From Thamnaconus septentrionalis (Eukaryota; Chordata; Actinopteri; Tetraodontiformes; Monacanthidae): DNA of 64,000 nucleotides. The number at the start of each line of letters is the position of its first letter. Within the stretch, counting starts at the first letter, position 1. Below are positions 24,960 to 38,523 of the stretch, one piece after another. The stretch covers positions 13,186,001 to 13,250,000 of the forward strand of contig CM020513.1 in assembly GCA_009823395.1 (NCBI GenBank). The letters run 5' to 3'. The notes under the pieces were generated by a model, which was not told the origin of the DNA, did not search any database, and saw nothing but the letters and a program-made list of their open reading frames with translations. Both the position numbers and the translations under genes were made by a program.

Positions 24960-27900
24960 AGGAGAATCTCCGCGGCCAAATGTCAAAGAATAACACAGCG
25001 GCAGAAATATGTAAACAACCAAGTGGGAGGCCCCGAGCTGGGAGAGTCTCGCCAGCGTGCACAGGTGACGCCTTCTGCTGCTACCGCAGCGTCACAAATT
25101 TCCACGGGCACCTGTGAAAAAGCCGCGAGGGGAACCTGGAGGAGTCTGGGCGGCGAAAAACACACCAGACACGTCCGACTGAAATGCGAACAATAACAAT
25201 AATGATAGACGGAGATGCGGAGCTGCAGTGGGACCATTGTGTCATGAATTCTAAGAGTTCCTGCGGGATGAATGAACAGGGGAGGTGGGGAGGGGGAGAG
25301 GGGTACGACTGGCTCCGGTTGCTTAGCATTAGTTTTAGATAAACACTCTGTCGGAAGACGTCAACGTCTCCATTACTGCCAGGGCTGCCACGCGGGGCTG
25401 CGGCGAGGCGGCTGAGTGACACGGCGTGTTGTGGGCCGTGACAGCGCTGCTGAATACTAACTGGCTCTGGCTGCGTCTCCGAGGCCGCCAGGCGACACCT
25501 GCGACGGCCGCACTCTGACACCCAGGCGACACACGCTGCTCACTCAGGGAGAGGAGTTAACTCTGCTTAGACTGATTGTTTGTTATCTTTTACTGAGACT
25601 CAGAGAAAAAGACTGAAGCAATTAGGATCTTACAAGCAGTTCATCTTCTGCAGAGTTGTTTTTTTTGGTTGTTGTAATTGTTGTTGATTTAAAATCCATG
25701 GGAATATTTTAAGAAATCGAAAGATGCCACTGAAAGAGTGGGGGGAAAAAAGAGATAGAAAGACTTTGCTGGATGCCTCTTGGCCCGCGCCAGCCGGGAG
25801 CAGATGAGGCTCGTCTCGAAGCGCGGCGTGCCCAAAAGGCTTTTTTCCGTTTCTCTTTACAAACCACAATATGGAGTGATGCAGTGTGTTCGGCGAGAGC
25901 ATAATGCACTTAAAGGCTGCCACAAGTTGCACGCAAATCCAGTTGCACGATGAGCAGGAGAGGGCTTTTTCCGTGCTCTTGCAAAGTGGACAGAGGGTTG
26001 TTGTTTTTTGTTGCTTTTCCCAGGAAGTTAAAGAGTATATATAAAATATTTCATTTTTCTGTCTTTTTTAAAAAAAGCCTGATGTTAATTCTCATGAAAA
26101 TAAAACCAGGGGCCTGCAGCCGATAAGAATAATCTATAATATGAAAACAGAGCTGAAAATGAAAGATAATTCTAAAAGGCAATGATTGTCCAAACATTTG
26201 TGCCCATTTTCTCAAGATTCCAACTTATAGTTATTTGAGCAAAAACAAAAAACAAAAAAAAAAACAGAATGGGAGTAAAGTTCACTCCCTTGCCATATAT
26301 TTTGGAGGCAGAAATGTTGAAATTTATCAGTGTGAGGAAGCAGCACGGAGAATTAAAGTGCCCTGAGCTCCACAACGCTGGCCGTGCAGGAGCTGCCGAG
26401 CCGTTGTGTAGGCTGCAGGGCTGGACAGTGTAGTGTACTCTCCCCCCTAATGCCCTGGCCATTGATCTTTCCCGTAAGTACAGCTCCCCACAGAAACCCA
26501 CACAATCTGTGCAGAGGAGTGCTCCCAGGCACCCCCCACTTCAAAGGTGCATATTTACTCTTAGAAATTTAGAGAAAGTGCAGCTGTGGATGCATCCTCC
26601 AACCTCAATCAATGACAGGGCTGCTCCTTCTGACCCCCCCCTGCTGGCTAATAAAGTGCTTCTTAGGCTCCGTGGTTTCCCTGAAAGCCTTATGGGGTTG
26701 GTTCAAACTAGCACTTAGGTTTGTTTCCATAGCGTCTTCTTCTCGAAAATTGATTTTTTTTTTTTTTTTTTTTCGTAGAGAAATACTTATCTTGTTGCCC
26801 AACAAAAGTTCCGCGCAGAGAATTATTGGAGCTTTACTTGCTCATTGTTATTAATATTATTATTTGTGGCATTTCAAAGCTGAAATGAGAAAGTAAATCC
26901 TCGACCTTTGCGGTGCTCGTGTGGGGATTAAAGCTGCACCGCGCGAGTCTCTGGATACAAAGTTTCCGCTGCTCCGATTGAGAATATTTTAACCCTCCGA
27001 TCCAACAGTTCACATTCGAGAAACTTATGTTCAAGTAAATTAAATTGATATCTTCATTTATTTATTTCATGCGGATCCTGGCTTATTTTCAATCAATGTT
27101 TTTGCAAACAATTCCCTTTAATTTGTTTTTGTTTTTTACTGTGTTTGAGTGTGCATTGTATTTCCCCATCTCGCCCCTGTTGTCCTGTCTTACACAAAAA
27201 AAAAAGTTGGGATGTGAATTGTCATAATTGTCATCTTCCATCCTGAGAGCAAAAAACAAAACAAAAACAAATGCGTACAAAGGAGCTGTTAAAATGTCCT
27301 TCAAAAAACAAAAAAAACAATATATTGTTTTTTGCAATCACTGTTGATATTCTAATTACTGATAATGCAAAGTGCTCCATGCAGACTCCATCACAGAAAG
27401 CATTCTGTACCCCCACCCCCGCCCCACCCACTGCAACAATTAGTCAAATATATGTCAACTGTGATTTCTCTCTGGTTTCACTTTAAAGTGGCTCAGTGTG
27501 GGATTTATTAAAAAAAAATGACATTTAGAACTCCTCCCCGGGACAACGGCATCCACTCTTCACTCAGCGGGAAATTCTTAGTTTCAAGTGACTGGAGTAA
27601 AGGTCCGGGGCTGATTTGCATATCTGCACAACAATGTTTAAACTTCAAAGTAATAAAAAAAATAAATAAAAACTCCCGACAGCGTAGCAGTAGCCGCCCA
27701 GCACACAGTGTGGCTGTGACAGGAACAAACAAATAAATAAATAATAAATTGAGAAATATTGAAGTTCCAGCGCAGATTTCTTCCAACATTCTGCTTACAG
27801 TTGAACTCCGTGTAAATTTGTGTTTTCACAGGTGATGGTGCGCGACGCCACGCGGCAGCCTTGCTCACCGGCGACCCCGCGGCTCCTCCGCCTGACATCC

Positions 27901-29034
27901 ATCATTGTCACCCGCTGGGTGAGCCTTTCCTTACAGTGTCCACTGTGAAGACGGTGGGGACAGACCCATCCTAATGTCATTAATCCTAACTTGTTTGGTC
28001 TCCTCCTCGTTGGCTTTTCCCACACACACTGCACCCCACCCTCCCTCCCAAGCGCCTCTCTGCCTTGAACACACCCTGGTGCTCTCTCTCTCTCCGCATC
28101 GCTGACATGTTGACAGCAGTTTGTTAGTAGGTATCAGTTTTCAGCGAGCAGCCTGAGAGGGACAGAGGGATGTGGTAATCATCTCTATCTCCGGCTGCTT
28201 GGCAGCGTCCCCCCCCCCTCGGCATGCTGGCAGACACTTGCCATTGAGCAGCTGTCAGGCAGAAAGGCTGTGGGATGCGGGCTCCAGCTACACAGGTCAC
28301 GGTCATTTCTTTCCAAAAGCCACTGAAGCTAAAACCTTAAGTGGCAGTGCGAGCTACCTGCACTGTCAGTTCTGACACGCACACGCAACACTAACAAGGG
28401 GACCACCGGTAGAGAGTCAAACTCCATTATGCCTCCCCCGGTGGATCTGCTTAATATAGCTGGGCCTGTTTTGCTTTTTATTTCTTCAAACAGTTGGAAA
28501 GAGCAAGAGTTGCCCTGCAAGAAAATGCAGATTTTGTATCTGAATCAGAAAAGAGTTGAGTGGAAATATATATTCAGGGAAATATATCCTATCCTATTAC
28601 ATGAATAGTCTCAATATTAGAATATTGCAGAGAAAAAAAATGAAAGTTAAACAAAAAAGTGCTTCAAAGGCTCGCTGTGCGAAAAATAATGAAGCAGAAA
28701 TATTTATTTTCATTCGATTAATGTTTGTAATTATTTGTGAAGCTTGGCTGCAGCCATATGTGAGGAAATAACGGTGTGAGAGAAGAAGACGAAGAAGACA
28801 AAGAAGAAGAAGTAGAAGAAGTCCATCGGTCACATCAGACTCTATTTGTGGAGAAACTTTTCTCTTCCCCTTTAAGTGATTTCCATCCTCGGTGGAGGAG
28901 CAGTGGCCGCTGTGCGGCCCCGAGGAGCCAGATGCAGAGCTGCACACGTGCGTCTGGTTGAGAACACCGACTGGATGTTTGTCCCACAACGCCTGTTTTG
29001 ATGTTTGTGTGCGTGAAAAGAGACCCACCAAGAC
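24960..29034. other. Unique non-coding DNA
   Basis: No gene is supportable. There is a CpG-leaning stretch at 25,380-25,520, a run of 20 T around 26,754-26,773, an octamer-like ATTTGCATAT near 27,615, and GAA-rich DNA at 28,780-28,820. A perfect GTAAGT follows 26,473 but without a good partner acceptor or a stop-free reading that looks like protein. Confidence 0.5.
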
Positions 29035-29103
29035 TGTCTCCACCGGGGAGTTGAACCTGGGACCTTCTTGCTGTGAGGCGACAGCGCCAACCACAGTGCT
29101 GTT
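29035..29103 (-). mobile_element. tRNA-SINE head fragment
   Basis: Read on the minus strand this gives GGTTGGCGCTGTCGCCTCAC followed by AGCAAGAAGGTCCCAGGTTC, the promoter part of a SINE common in spiny-rayed fish (tRNA-like A and B boxes). Its usual body (see 58,015) is absent here. It explains part of the 165-codon open frame on the minus strand in this area. Confidence 0.75.
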
Positions 29104-30204
29104 CTATAATTATCTGTTTTCCCCCCTGAGTTTGCAGCAGCACAGAGTCACTGAACGTCTTGCAGAGCTTTAAACCGCTTCCAACACTATGCCGTTTGCG
29201 ATAAAAAAGTGCATTATGCATATATATGTAATGTATAACATATATACATTCGATTGAAAAAGCGAAACGGTGGCGAAAACAGACTGGATCTCTTCTTTCA
29301 GCTCTCCCTCAAAGAGCGACGTGTTTTTCACATGTTGGAATTACAGTCGCGCCCTTCGTTACAACTATTATTCTGCATTAACGTCCGGCCGTCTTTGGTT
29401 CGCGCAGCGCCGTCCCCGAGTTCACCGCAAAACAATGTGGAATCACGACTAATCAGTAAAAATAGAGTGGAGCCCGGCAGAAAGGTTAAAACTTTAAACA
29501 AAACTGTATGGGAAAGTTGCCCGGCTAGCACGGCTGCAAACTGCATTGTGCTTGATAAGTTGCATGCTCTCACCAACCCAGAGTTGTGATCTTTAGAGTG
29601 ATACCCTCGAGTTCACATCAACAAATACATTCAATCACTCTGGGAGATCCTGAGTCTCTCTGTTGGCCAATTACTGCCTTTAAAAAGCCCGGGGCAGCCG
29701 GGAAACTTTGACTCCTGGAAATAAAGACCAATCTGAGCGAGAAACATTGCAGCTATTAAAATCTTTATAATTCTGTAAATCACAAGTGATTTGTTTTGCC
29801 CCATGGCTTGTTCCGATACATCCTTGCTGCTACTGCAGAGGCCACGGGGTGACTGCAATTGAGAAGAGCAAGCTTATTTTTACAACTGAGCCTGGGAAGA
29901 GAAAAAAAAGAAGGATGCCTTTTTTTTCATCTTCTTTTGGAGTGCAAAAGGCAAAGATCTCCTCTGTGTCATAATTGCCTCAAGTAAGATAGTAAAGGCT
30001 GTGGACTCCTGATGTTAGTGTGGGCCTTTCATCAGGGGGGTTGGAGTCAGAGCTGCTTTAAAAGATCAGGGCCTCTGGAGGATCACGCTCTGTTTTTTAT
30101 TTATGTAATAAAGGCGTTTTAAAAGACGGGGATATGATCATCACTTATCTGCCGCTGCATTAGATGTTTCCCTGAGAAGTGCTGTCATTTTTTTTAGGAG
30201 GTAG

Positions 30205-30230
30205 GTGTGTGTGTGTGTGTGTGTGTGTGG
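30205..30230. repeat. (GT)n microsatellite
   Basis: Short perfect GT array followed by G-rich DNA containing a run of eight G near 30,257. Confidence 0.9.
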
Positions 30231-33200
30231 GAGGATGGTGGTGGTGATGGGTGGAGGGGGGGGTTCCGTGTATTTGTCGATGGGCGAGGCTACTATTCTT
30301 CAAGTGAATCTACATTTTTCAAAAAACGATTTCCGATTTTTTTTGGGATCTTCACTATTAAGCACGCTATACTGATTAATTTGAGGACGGATGCCAAAAT
30401 TAGCCTGCTTATTCAAAGTGGGAGCCAAAAAGTGGTGGAGGATCATGCAATTACGGGTAAAATCACTCCAATTAAATAGTGCCACGTTAACTTTTAGAGA
30501 GCGCGCCTCTCCACGTAATGTAATTACGAGCCGTGGGATGGTAGGAAATAAAAAAGGGAAAGAAAACAGCAACATTTACAGAGCTGAAGCAGTTACAGTT
30601 GATGGATTCTCAAAAAAGCTCTCCTACCCCCCCCAACCTAACCCCCCCGGTGCTCAGGGTTAAGAATGGCACTCCTCTCCTGCTGCAACGCTCTCCCCTA
30701 CCGAACGCCACCACCCCCCCATTCAGCAGCGCTGGAGGCCCCCCAGGTCCGGGACAAGGGCCCTGACTGAGGATGCTTTGATACTTCAGGCTCTAATCAC
30801 CGGAGTCTCCTCGTAGCGGCGAGCTGATGGACGAACGGGTCACAGGAAGGATGTCCCCACCATAAATCAGACTCCGGGTGGTGACAGCGCACAAAATAGG
30901 TGAATTGTCCTTGGGTTTGCCGGCGCTGGAGGCATCCCATGGTGTCAGCCGGTCGCACCACCCTTTTCATTATTTGGGAAGCGAGTCAAACGGATGCCCT
31001 ACCAGCCCTTTTTTCCGCCCTCCTCTCCAAACCACCCCCTGCCCCCACACCCACATCCCCGGCCCTTGTGTTTTGCGCCGCCACCGCCGCCGCCACTGCT
31101 GTCTTTGAGGCTGGGTCCCCGCTATGAACTGCTTCCAGAGTCAGTTACTGGCGTAATTGAAAGTGCTTTGTCATCGCTTTCAGCCAAATACTGATGGATG
31201 TGAAGTTGAATGAGGTTTGGGTTTTAGCTGTAGCGCCGGGCCGGCGCAAGATTTATCACCAGAGGCTTAAGAGGCTACCAGGGACCATTAAAGCGCCGAC
31301 GCCGTCCACATCACAGCAAAGCGTTCATTATTATTCATTAAAACGGATGGCCTTTAATATGTCTACTTTCCCATGTGAAACAGAAAAAAGAAATAAACAA
31401 ATAAATAAATAAACCGCACGCACGTGTTTTTTGATGACTGCCGGAAAAGCGAAAACCTGGAGGATCAGTTGTGTCCTATTTAAAAATCAGTGGGTGGAAG
31501 GTGAAGCCAAAGTTTTTGTTTTTTTTTTTAAGTACAGATGAAACACAACAATAAGCATGTGCATGAAAAAAATAAAAACACTGTTTTTAATCATAACAAT
31601 CAAGCAACTATTTTTTTTTTTTTTAACACAACCCAATGATTTAACGCTGTGTTCTCTGCACGGAATACATCATGCGAGGTCAGTTGCATAAAACACATAG
31701 CCTTAACATATACATACGGACCAAAGCCCAGCAGTGGTTTCTATATTTATATTTTAATTAGCATGGCACTGTGTAAAAAAAACAAAAAGAATAAAAGAAA
31801 AACAAACTACGCAACCGTTTAATTTCAATCCTGCATCGACATGCGCATGCAAAGCGTGGGAGGTGTGCTAGTTCTCATTGTCTCCCACTTATTATAGGCT
31901 GCCCCCAGCTGCCTGGGCTGTGAGGGCCTGCATCCTGGCTGGCGTCCAGCTCGGCTCTGATCTGGGCCTCTTTGTGATTTGAGGAGTACAGAGCTTCACT
32001 GGGCTGCTGTCCTAGAGCCATGTTGGAATGCAAGAGCAGCGGTGGAGGAGCAGAGGGAAGTGACCTCAGCGTGTGATGCAAGCAACAGCGCGGGGCAAGA
32101 GTTGCACACCGAGGTTGGTTGGATTATAAATAAAGTAGCGTGCGGGTTTGTGTGCTGCAGCCGGGAAATAGGGAAAGGTGAACGCCGAGTGCTCGCAGCG
32201 CGCTTGTAAATGCTGCCCTATCTTCACACTGGTTCAAGGCTGCCAAGACAGCGTGGCCAAATAAAGTAGATTTAATAGGGAGATGTCTGCCAATTTCTGC
32301 ATGTGCTCAAAGATTTTTTTAAGGGGGGGTGCTCCGCCGTGCATTTATGAGTTTTAACAACATTTTGTTGTCAGACCGTTTGATGTTCATCTCATTTCTA
32401 AATGCTCCTTATATCTGGGGGCGAGGTGGTCAAGAGCAAAGGGAAGTAAATACTTTCTTCTATTGTCTGTTTTGTCTGCTTCATCTTTGACTTTGAAAGA
32501 AAGCCCAACGTATTAAAATGGATAGTTTTGGCTTACAAAAGCTCAAACGCAAAATCTGAAACTCTGCCTCCTGCCTCAAATAAAAACAATATTCCTGCCA
32601 GCTTTTCTGTTTTTTTTGTTTCCCGTCTGATCGCGATCTGGTGTTGATGTGTGTCCAATCATGTGGACTGCTGACTGTGTGTTGGGGGTGTGCTGGCGAC
32701 TGACCTGTCTGAGGCTTCTGTGCATGAGGGTCGTCTTGTGGTGCACAGGAGGAGCAGGGGGCGAACAAAAGAGTGAGACCCTGCCACAGGCACAAAAACC
32801 TGAGGAAAGACAAAGGCAACTTAACTTTGACATGAAGCGAAAGGATAGCACAGGACACAGTGTGAAACTTTATGCCTTCCGGGGCATTTGGAACAACACA
32901 ACAGTGTTTTAAAACTCCAGTTTTGCTTAAAAATCTGAATTATAAGTTTCTTAACGACATTCCAACATTTGGAATGCAGCATCTCTGGCTCTTTTGAGTA
33001 ACTCATAATGCAAATTGTTGAAAAAAAAAGAACAGTCTTCCAAAAAGAAATCAATAGATATGCTGTATCCTATGGTGAAATTAGCATGGTAAATGAACAT
33101 TAACTTGCAGATGGTGGGGTATGATGAGGCATCGCCGGGGCTCCTAACAAACAATTGATTAACTTGTAAATTCCCATTGCCCAGCTGTTATTCAGTCTGT

Positions 33201-36200
33201 TTACCATAAATAAAAGAGGGGGAGTAGAGAAAGGATCCAGATGCTTTGAGTGCCGCAGAAAGGCAATCTGTCATTGTTCTCAACTAACACTGATGGATGC
33301 TGCTTTAAATGGGGACTGGTTTTAGTTAAACATGACAAAGTGAGGGATGACACGCCATTGGTCACAAAGGTCTGGAGGTCCAGCAACGCCTCAGCAGTTG
33401 CTTTTTTTTCTTCAGCCCGGCCAACCTCTTGTTCATGTATCAGCTGCCAATAAAAGGGGAGAGGTTGTCGGGGGAAGGCGTCCTTGTTTGTTTGCTTTGC
33501 CGCGCCTTTACGCTGAAGTTGAAAAATGGGAAAATTAACAAGACGAACCCAGACATCAGGAGGAGAGCGTGATGGGATCTCTCACTGGGATCTCTAAAGT
33601 GCTAATTCCTGCCTTGCAGAACTCTGTGATCTTTGGTGTAGATCTAATTCTGCCTTATAAATCTTGACAAAAAAAAAGTGGACAAATTATAAGCTCGCAG
33701 AAGCTTAGCTTACATCGTAAAGTATATCAAATGTTTGGAAAGTTTTCTAAAAAAAAAAAAAAAGAAAGAAAGAAAGAAAGAAAGAAATTCTGAATTGAGC
33801 AAATTTTATCAGGTGGTAATAGGTCACACCAGGTGAACCAATGCAGTTTTGCACATATGACGAAATGCTTGCAAAAACATGTATAAAGTAATCAAACTGT
33901 GGTGATGTAAGCCTGGTCAAGATGGTTAGGATTAGAAGTATTCTTGTGTTTTTCATATAGATTATAAGTTTGTCTCCTCATTGGCTGTTTCTGCTACCAG
34001 CAGTAGGAAGTCAGTTTATTTATTTACTCCACTCAAAGTCCTCTTCAAAAAACTTCCAAAAAAAAATTCTACAATTGAATTTGTCTTTTGCATTGACTTT
34101 TTTCAAATGGAAACAACATTAACAAAACTGCAGGGGAGGGAGACTAAAAATCCTGTCACATGCAGACAGATGTGATGTCACTGACTGAGTGGTCCAATAA
34201 AACCCTGCTCCTCACAGACCCAACAATAACCAAGGGCGATGCAAAATGCATGTGGGCCTCTGCGTCCCAGCTGCAGAAGATCACATACATGTAGAGGAGG
34301 ACATGGAGACGAGCCGCATCGACTCAAAGCTTCAGACAAAAGTGATGTCGTTTCACAGACCACCACAGTGGAACAGTATATGTAAAGAATCCTGCAAAAG
34401 TCATTAGTCACTGTCAAATGGAGCCCGACAGGAAAAAGGAAAAAGAAAAAAAAATCTGTCCTAAAACATACACTGCTTTCATCTTCTATCGCTGACCGTA
34501 CACATAAAAGAGCCATATGCCAGATACCATATGCCCGAAAAGGGACGGGAAAAGACTCTGGGATTTTAGTGATATTAATTCAAGAGTCACACACAGAAAA
34601 CACAAACAGTTTAAACATATCTAACATTAAAGTTTGTTTGATGAATTTGCATAAAAAACAGGAATCTGAAAGATAAAAGCCAAGAATAATTTTACATTTT
34701 ATCCATTACACAAGTCCCACTTGGATGGGCTCACCTATTTTAAACAGAAAGAAACAGTGCTTGAGGTTGTTAATGCTGTTCAGCTCCATAATAAATAGCA
34801 ATACAGGCAAAATGAGTTCCCGCATGTTTCCCGGTAGATTTCAGAACTGCAGTATCCATTGTCGAGAAGGAAACCCTGAGGTTTTTTTTTTTTTTTCCCC
34901 CTGTTTGGGAAATGTTGGAGACAAACAACTCAATAAGTCACAATTAGCGTTGGATGCATTAGGAGCTCACATCCACGTAGTGTTTCCTGACATGAGTCAC
35001 TGGGAGAACTGATGTGATGTGAGGAAAAAAAATATCTATGTCGTGTGACTAAAATTATTTTGTAACCAAACGGTCTCTGCATATTTTGTTTGCTTATTTT
35101 GTTATATCTGGTTCCATAACAGAGATTGACAATAAAAGTGTCTTAAACTATTACAATTCATCCATTTGGCAGTCATTCAAACAAGGAGTCAATATTAGAA
35201 TGAAAGCAGGAGGAAGGCCAACATTGCATGGGCTCAAAAGCAGACTCACTTTGAAAATTAACAGAAAAACCTTCTACCGACAAACAAACAAACAAAAGAA
35301 AACATTACTTCCCTTTTACGGACTCTAAAAATGAATGGTTTAATTTGTGCAACCACACAAGAAATAATATCCCTGTTCAGGGGCGGCCGGGTTTAAATAA
35401 TAATCATTAAACTGGCAAACATGCACGAATAAAACTGAGGTAAAGTGAGTTTGAGGTTTGGCATTTAAAAGCAATATCAAGCCATCTCTACAGAGAGGGT
35501 TATTTCAGTGAGAGGCCTCAGCGCCTGCCCCTCCAAAACATCCTGTGGCTGGAACTCCCAGCGGATCACTACACATGAGATGAGCTATCTAGCAGGCAGC
35601 TGAAGAACAGATTTTGACTTTTTATTAGCGCCAATTGATTCTGTAGGAGAGGTGGCTAATTTAATTAGTGGGATAATGTACCGTTAATGGATTAAAGTGT
35701 TTTGACTTTGCTGGACATGCAGAGTAAAGCCCCACTGACGGACTTCGGAGAGGGAAATGGTGGTTCCTTCGCATCAATCCGGGATCTCCAGACAATTGGC
35801 AAGCCTGGGCTTAGCAACTTCCACTGGAATGTGGACAGTATGTGCACACAGTTCAGTAGGGCCCAGTCACATGGGTAGAATGTCAAATCCCAGTGTAGGA
35901 CATATCACAATCTACAACATCTTTTGTAGACTCAGTGAACAACCATACACTAAACATTAGGAGGTGTCCTATTTTTATTCATATATTTGAAATAAAAAGC
36001 TGCAAAATAAAGTTCTTCATCAATTGTGGCATCACTGTTCTCCTTTCTTGCAGCACTTTAGTTTTTAATGACAACTGTAACACAGAAAATGTCAGGCACC
36101 AAAATACCTACATTCAACAAAAATTAAAATGTAGGCATTTAAGTTTTCACTGTTATCATGGATGGAGCAAAACTGCACAACAAACAAAGTGACAATAGTC

Positions 36201-37027
36201 CCTCCTGTAGGAAGTCTATTATAATCCAAAAGTAACAAATTCACACACTGAATATCACCACAGCAGCTTACTGATTAGGAATATTAATAAACTATTGAGC
36301 CAATCAGCAGCATGTTTGAACTATCTTCGGGGAAAAACAATAACACAACAATAAAACACAAACACAAAGCTTTAAGTAGTGATTCTTTGGCATATTTAGC
36401 TGGTACGTTATAACGGCTATAGTTGGACTAAGGGCGAGGTGCAAAGAATAGACCTTCAGCATCCTATTAAGGAAAAACACTGCTGACATTTATGAAAGGT
36501 CTCATATTAGATCAATTTTTTCACATCTTCATAGTTCATCTTGGACTCCATGGGAGCAGCTTTTCAAAATCAGAAATCCCAAAAACTTTCTAGCCCTCTG
36601 GAAAACAGCAAATTTAGCTCTATGTTTATATCCTCCTACAAAAAACATACTCTGTCTTAATGGTTCCTGCTTAAAGCGATGCTTTACATGAGGACAAAAC
36701 CAACACGGCCAGGAACTCGGAAGGTGAAATGAACACCAGGCTGCGGCGATCAACCTGGGAGAGATATCAGTGGCCGGGTGACATCACAAACAGCAGGCAT
36801 CAAAACTCTATTTTTCTGCATAAACACTAAAAAAAAAAAATGAGCAAGCAGATGGACTTCTAAAATTCCTGGGGAGTCTGGAGGAAGTGAATTTTTAACA
36901 AAATAGGTGCTGTGAATGAGGCACAAAATAGTTTTTGTGTTGTGGATGCTGGCTGTGATGCCACTCTTGTGTGTGAACATATGCACGACGTTACCTCAGA
37001 GTTTCTCAAGAAGATAACTACGAGCTC
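30231..37027. other. Unique non-coding DNA, no gene seen
   Basis: This long stretch has no recognisable exon. It contains C-rich runs near 30,630-30,740 and 31,020-31,100, AAAT repeats near 31,395-31,412, GAAA repeats at 33,762-33,786, and several TAAT-rich patches (for example GGCTAATTTAATTAGTGGG near 35,650). Open frames up to about 125 codons lack splice signals and resemble no family. Confidence 0.5.
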
Positions 37028-37446
37028 TGTTTCCATTAGACCTAGAATTGCGCAAAACCTAAATATGGCAATAAAAAACTGGCAGTGGAAACACCTAAAC
37101 TTCAAAAAAAAAGGTTTTGACACTCTCATGAGGTGGTTTTTCAAACATATCGAGATAGAGGTATACCGCAAAAGTGTCAATCACTTTTTTCGAATTTACA
37201 TGTCAGTGGACGTGGCGTACGGGGTCACGTCACCAGTTCACTTCAAGTGAAAATGGCGCGTTATGTTTGGATGGAGCAGAAGACGGAATATCTTTTTACA
37301 AGTAATCAAAGAGAAAAATATAACAACCATTCTTGACAGCAAAGAAACGTGAACAAACAAAAGCCAATGTAATTCTAGTAAAATCTCGTCCTGCGAGATT
37401 TTACGAGAATTACAGTTTATGCGCATCACACCATTCAATGGAAACA
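37028..37446. mobile_element. Putative MITE (non-autonomous DNA transposon)
   Basis: Ten-base inverted ends TGTTTCCATT (37028-37037) and AATGGAAACA (37437-37446) bracket 419 bases. A second GTGGAAACACC copy lies inside at 37085. Near the right end is an almost perfect hairpin with 20-base arms. There is no transposase frame. Sequences built on TGTTTCCATT and TTGCGCAAAA-type ends are common as short DNA elements in fish genomes; that statement is from general knowledge, and superfamily and exact ends are not established. The right end may extend to about 37,490. Confidence 0.5.
37369..37413. other. Strong hairpin inside the putative MITE
   Basis: Left arm GTAATTCTAGTAAAATCTCG and right arm CGAGATTTTACGAGAATTAC pair over 20 bases with a single mismatch, separated by a five-base loop (TCCTG). 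It would fold well in DNA or RNA. It is probably structural to the element rather than a microRNA gene. Confidence 0.8.
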
Positions 37447-37632
37447 CCAGCAAATCGCAATTGTATTTTGTGGAAATTTTAGAAATATCGCTTTTATTTA
37501 GATATCACAGCTGTGCATCATAGCTTCACCAAAACAAACAAGTGCAGGTGCATCCTTGGCTCTCTCCAACGTTTCTTCCACATTATTTTATTCCGCTCTC
37601 CCTGTAAATTCGTAGTTTGGCCTCCCATTTTA

Positions 37633-37640
37633 GCGGCCGC
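37633..37640. promoter_or_regulatory. NotI-type octamer beside homeodomain motifs
   Basis: GCGGCCGC is followed by GTCATAATTAGCATCGATCA. CpG-rich octamer and TAATTA core lie within ten bases of each other. A regulatory role is inferred only from motif company. Confidence 0.2.
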
Positions 37641-38245
37641 GTCATAATTAGCATCGATCAAATCGTCCGCCTATCAGGACTACGTATTGCGAAGGGCTCT
37701 TCCAGTCACTGACGAGGAGTCCAGTCGTGGACAAGATGTTACTGTCAGCTCTTTAATGTCGGTCTAAGTGGTCAGACAGCTTGTGCACAGTCTGTAGTTA
37801 GGAGGCAGGACTCAAGACTCCCCGTTTGGGGGGAAAAAAAAATAAATAAAAAAAATGGAGGGAGAAAACAGTGGAGGAGTTTTTAGCAGTCGGCGCTCAG
37901 ACAGGAAGACTCTGGAGGAAACACCAGAAAGCCATTAACTAACCGCAGTATTATGGTTATCTATTTGCTGCTGCAGGCTGCTGACGGCTAATGAACAGGG
38001 CTTCACTCCCGCCCACCCTCCGCGCCGCCACCACCCATCTGATGCGGACGGCGTGGAATGCCACACACACGGGGGCGATGCAGAAAGAGCTCCCGCGCTC
38101 TGTCGCGCAAAAAACATCGCAACAGATCAATGGCTGATTCCTAAATCAAGGGAAAAGGTTATTCTGCGTCTCGCTGGGATTCCACTTTCTACCCTCCTAT
38201 ATCTAAGGCGCTCCCATAAGCATTTAAACTAAACAAGGCTCTCTG

Positions 38246-38246
<1 letters not shown>

Positions 38247-38339
<93 letters not shown>
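38247..38339. repeat. (CA)n microsatellite, about 93 bases
   Basis: Uninterrupted CA array, second in length to the one at 7,872 by only a couple of bases. Confidence 0.98.
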
Positions 38340-38341
<2 letters not shown>

Positions 38342-38513
38342 CCATGCTACCCCCTCCAAACAACACACATCTCCTAATTAAGAGCTAGGCAGTGGGGGCT
38401 TTTTTGTGTCTGTGGTTATGCTCGCAATGTTAGTGTCTGGAGTGTGAAAACAGATCTGATGGACCGCTGCCCTCAGCCTCTCTCCCTGATCAGGCTCCAG
38501 CAGGTATCCCCCA

Positions 38514-38523
38514 TGATTGACAG
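38514..38523 (+). promoter_or_regulatory. PBX-MEIS/PREP type composite site
   Basis: A second perfect TGATTGACAG, here on the plus strand, followed by CTCACAGGTCAGCCGCC. See the site near 10,377. Binding is inference. Confidence 0.35.

Noticed and set aside
26184..26206. TGATTGTCCAAAC, identical to the first 13 bases of miR-219
   Set aside because: The rest of the mature sequence does not match and no complementary arm lies nearby to form a precursor hairpin.
28597..29094. 165-codon minus-strand frame
   Set aside because: Its start lies in the SINE head at 29,035, the rest includes GAA repeats, and no protein family is recognisable.
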